Assembly: GCA_021324415.1 (NCBI GenBank)
Contig: JAJPJF010000522.1
Span: 1 to 41,307, forward strand
Direction: 5' to 3'
Length of the DNA stretch: 41,307 bases
From: Nostocales cyanobacterium Centralia_MAG_434
GTDB lineage: Bacteria > Cyanobacteriota > Cyanobacteriia > Cyanobacteriales > Nostocaceae
Within the stretch, counting starts at the first letter, position 1, and every line of letters begins with the position of its first letter. The translations under genes were made by a program, and so were the position numbers. The notes under the pieces are model-generated. The model had not been told where the DNA came from. It searched no databases and saw only the letters and a program-made list of their open reading frames with translations. This document shows positions 40,781 through 41,307 of the stretch, piece after piece.

Positions 40781-41307
40781 ATGAACTTGACATCATCTGT
40801 CAGCTTAATTCGTGCGAATTCCTATGCACGGGAAGTACTCAGGAACTCCTTAGAGATGTTACTCGAACCTTTTGGGGGGATGGGGGCGTTTGTTAAATCT
40901 GGAAGCCGCGTTTTACTCAAACCCAACTTATTGACAGGAGCACGTCCTGGGAAAGAGTGTACCACCCGCCCAGAACTTGTTTTTGTGGTTGCCCAGATGG
41001 TCATCGAAGCTGGTGGTCAGCCATTTCTGGGAGATAGTCCTGCTTTTGGTAGTGCCAAGGGAGTGGCTGTGGCGAATGGTTATTTACCTATTTTAGAAGA
41101 ACTGAATATTCCCATCATCGATTTTCATGGTCAGCGTTACCAAACTGTAAGTGAAGAATTTAACCACCTGCGACTCTCCAAAGAGGCAATGGAAGCTGAT
41201 GTGGTGATTAACTTACCCAAAATAAAATCGCATTCTCAGCTCGTGTTGACCATGGGAGTCAAAAATTTATTTGGTTGTGTTCCTGGCAAGATGAAAGCCT
41301 GGTGGCA
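40781..41307 (+). CDS. DUF362 domain protein (3' end outside window)
   Basis: An ATG at 40781 opens a frame that stays open to the end of the window. The visible ~175 residues match the DUF362 domain: SRVLLKPNLLTGARPGKECTTRPELV, VIEAGGQPFLGDSPAFGS, and ADVVINLPKIKSHSQLVLTMGVKNLFGCVPG. DUF362 proteins often continue with ferredoxin-like Fe-S motifs, which cannot be seen here. The biochemical role of the domain is not established. The start is preceded by AACTTTTGAAAA without a clear ribosome binding site. Confidence 0.9.
   Translation, partial: MNLTSSVSLIRANSYAREVLRNSLEMLLEPFGGMGAFVKSGSRVLLKPNLLTGARPGKECTTRPELVFVVAQMVIEAGGQPFLGDSPAFGSAKGVAVANGYLPILEELNIPIIDFHGQRYQTVSEEFNHLRLSKEAMEADVVINLPKIKSHSQLVLTMGVKNLFGCVPGKMKAWW

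Overview
The window looks like chromosomal DNA of a cyanobacterium, most likely a filamentous heterocyst-forming type (Nostocales), although the genus cannot be read from it. The octamer GCGATCGC (HIP1) occurs about 25 times in 41 kb, against fewer than one expected by chance. Intergenic repeats of the kind common in Nostocales are frequent. Several genes are typical of cyanobacteria: a phytol/polyprenol kinase, a CSP41-type SDR, an apocarotenoid oxygenase, an NrtR-type NAD regulator and two TspO proteins.

Layout. 1-979 is the 3' end of metH. 1026-2963 holds an FAD monooxygenase divergent from a VOC protein. 3405-6995 is an ion-homeostasis pair: a KimA/YdaO-type potassium permease and a CPA1 sodium/proton antiporter. 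7274-12913 is a minus-strand oxidative cluster: a NarL-type two-component pair (kinase, regulator), a kynurenine-3-monooxygenase-like flavoprotein, a five-bladed propeller protein and a TauD-like dioxygenase. The substrate is unknown, and this is the best candidate for an undescribed pathway. 13704-14510 is an SDR gene split by one in-frame TGA. 14741-17160 holds a small membrane ORF, a Tat-type PEBP lipoprotein and a carotenoid oxygenase. 17259-23261 is mostly housekeeping: an AstE/AspA-type hydrolase, era, a NarL regulator, tandem tspO genes, a VanX-type dipeptidase, yidD and a phytol kinase.

23375-24327 carries two overlooked small genes on the minus strand: a secreted protein whose last 61 residues are two-thirds His or Tyr, and a 55-residue protein followed by a clear terminator. 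24759-29622 is an NAD biosynthesis cluster, pncB - nadD - nrtR - nadE, with a palindrome inside its promoter that may be the NrtR operator. 29612-31131 holds an orphan sugar-ABC permease and 5-formyl-THF cyclo-ligase. 31365-36191 is an exopolysaccharide / GDP-fucose block (fcl, gmd, a priming sugar transferase, a GT4 glycosyltransferase). 36693-41307 holds a CSP41b-like protein, a MntA/HepT toxin-antitoxin pair, pgsA, aspA and the start of a DUF362 protein.

Intergenic DNA is rich in repeats. These include an ATGCCCN heptamer array, GACAAGG-type purine repeats, a composite repeat placed between pncB and nadD, nested inverted repeats between the two ion transporters, and many hairpins. No rRNA, tRNA, CRISPR array or intact insertion sequence was seen.
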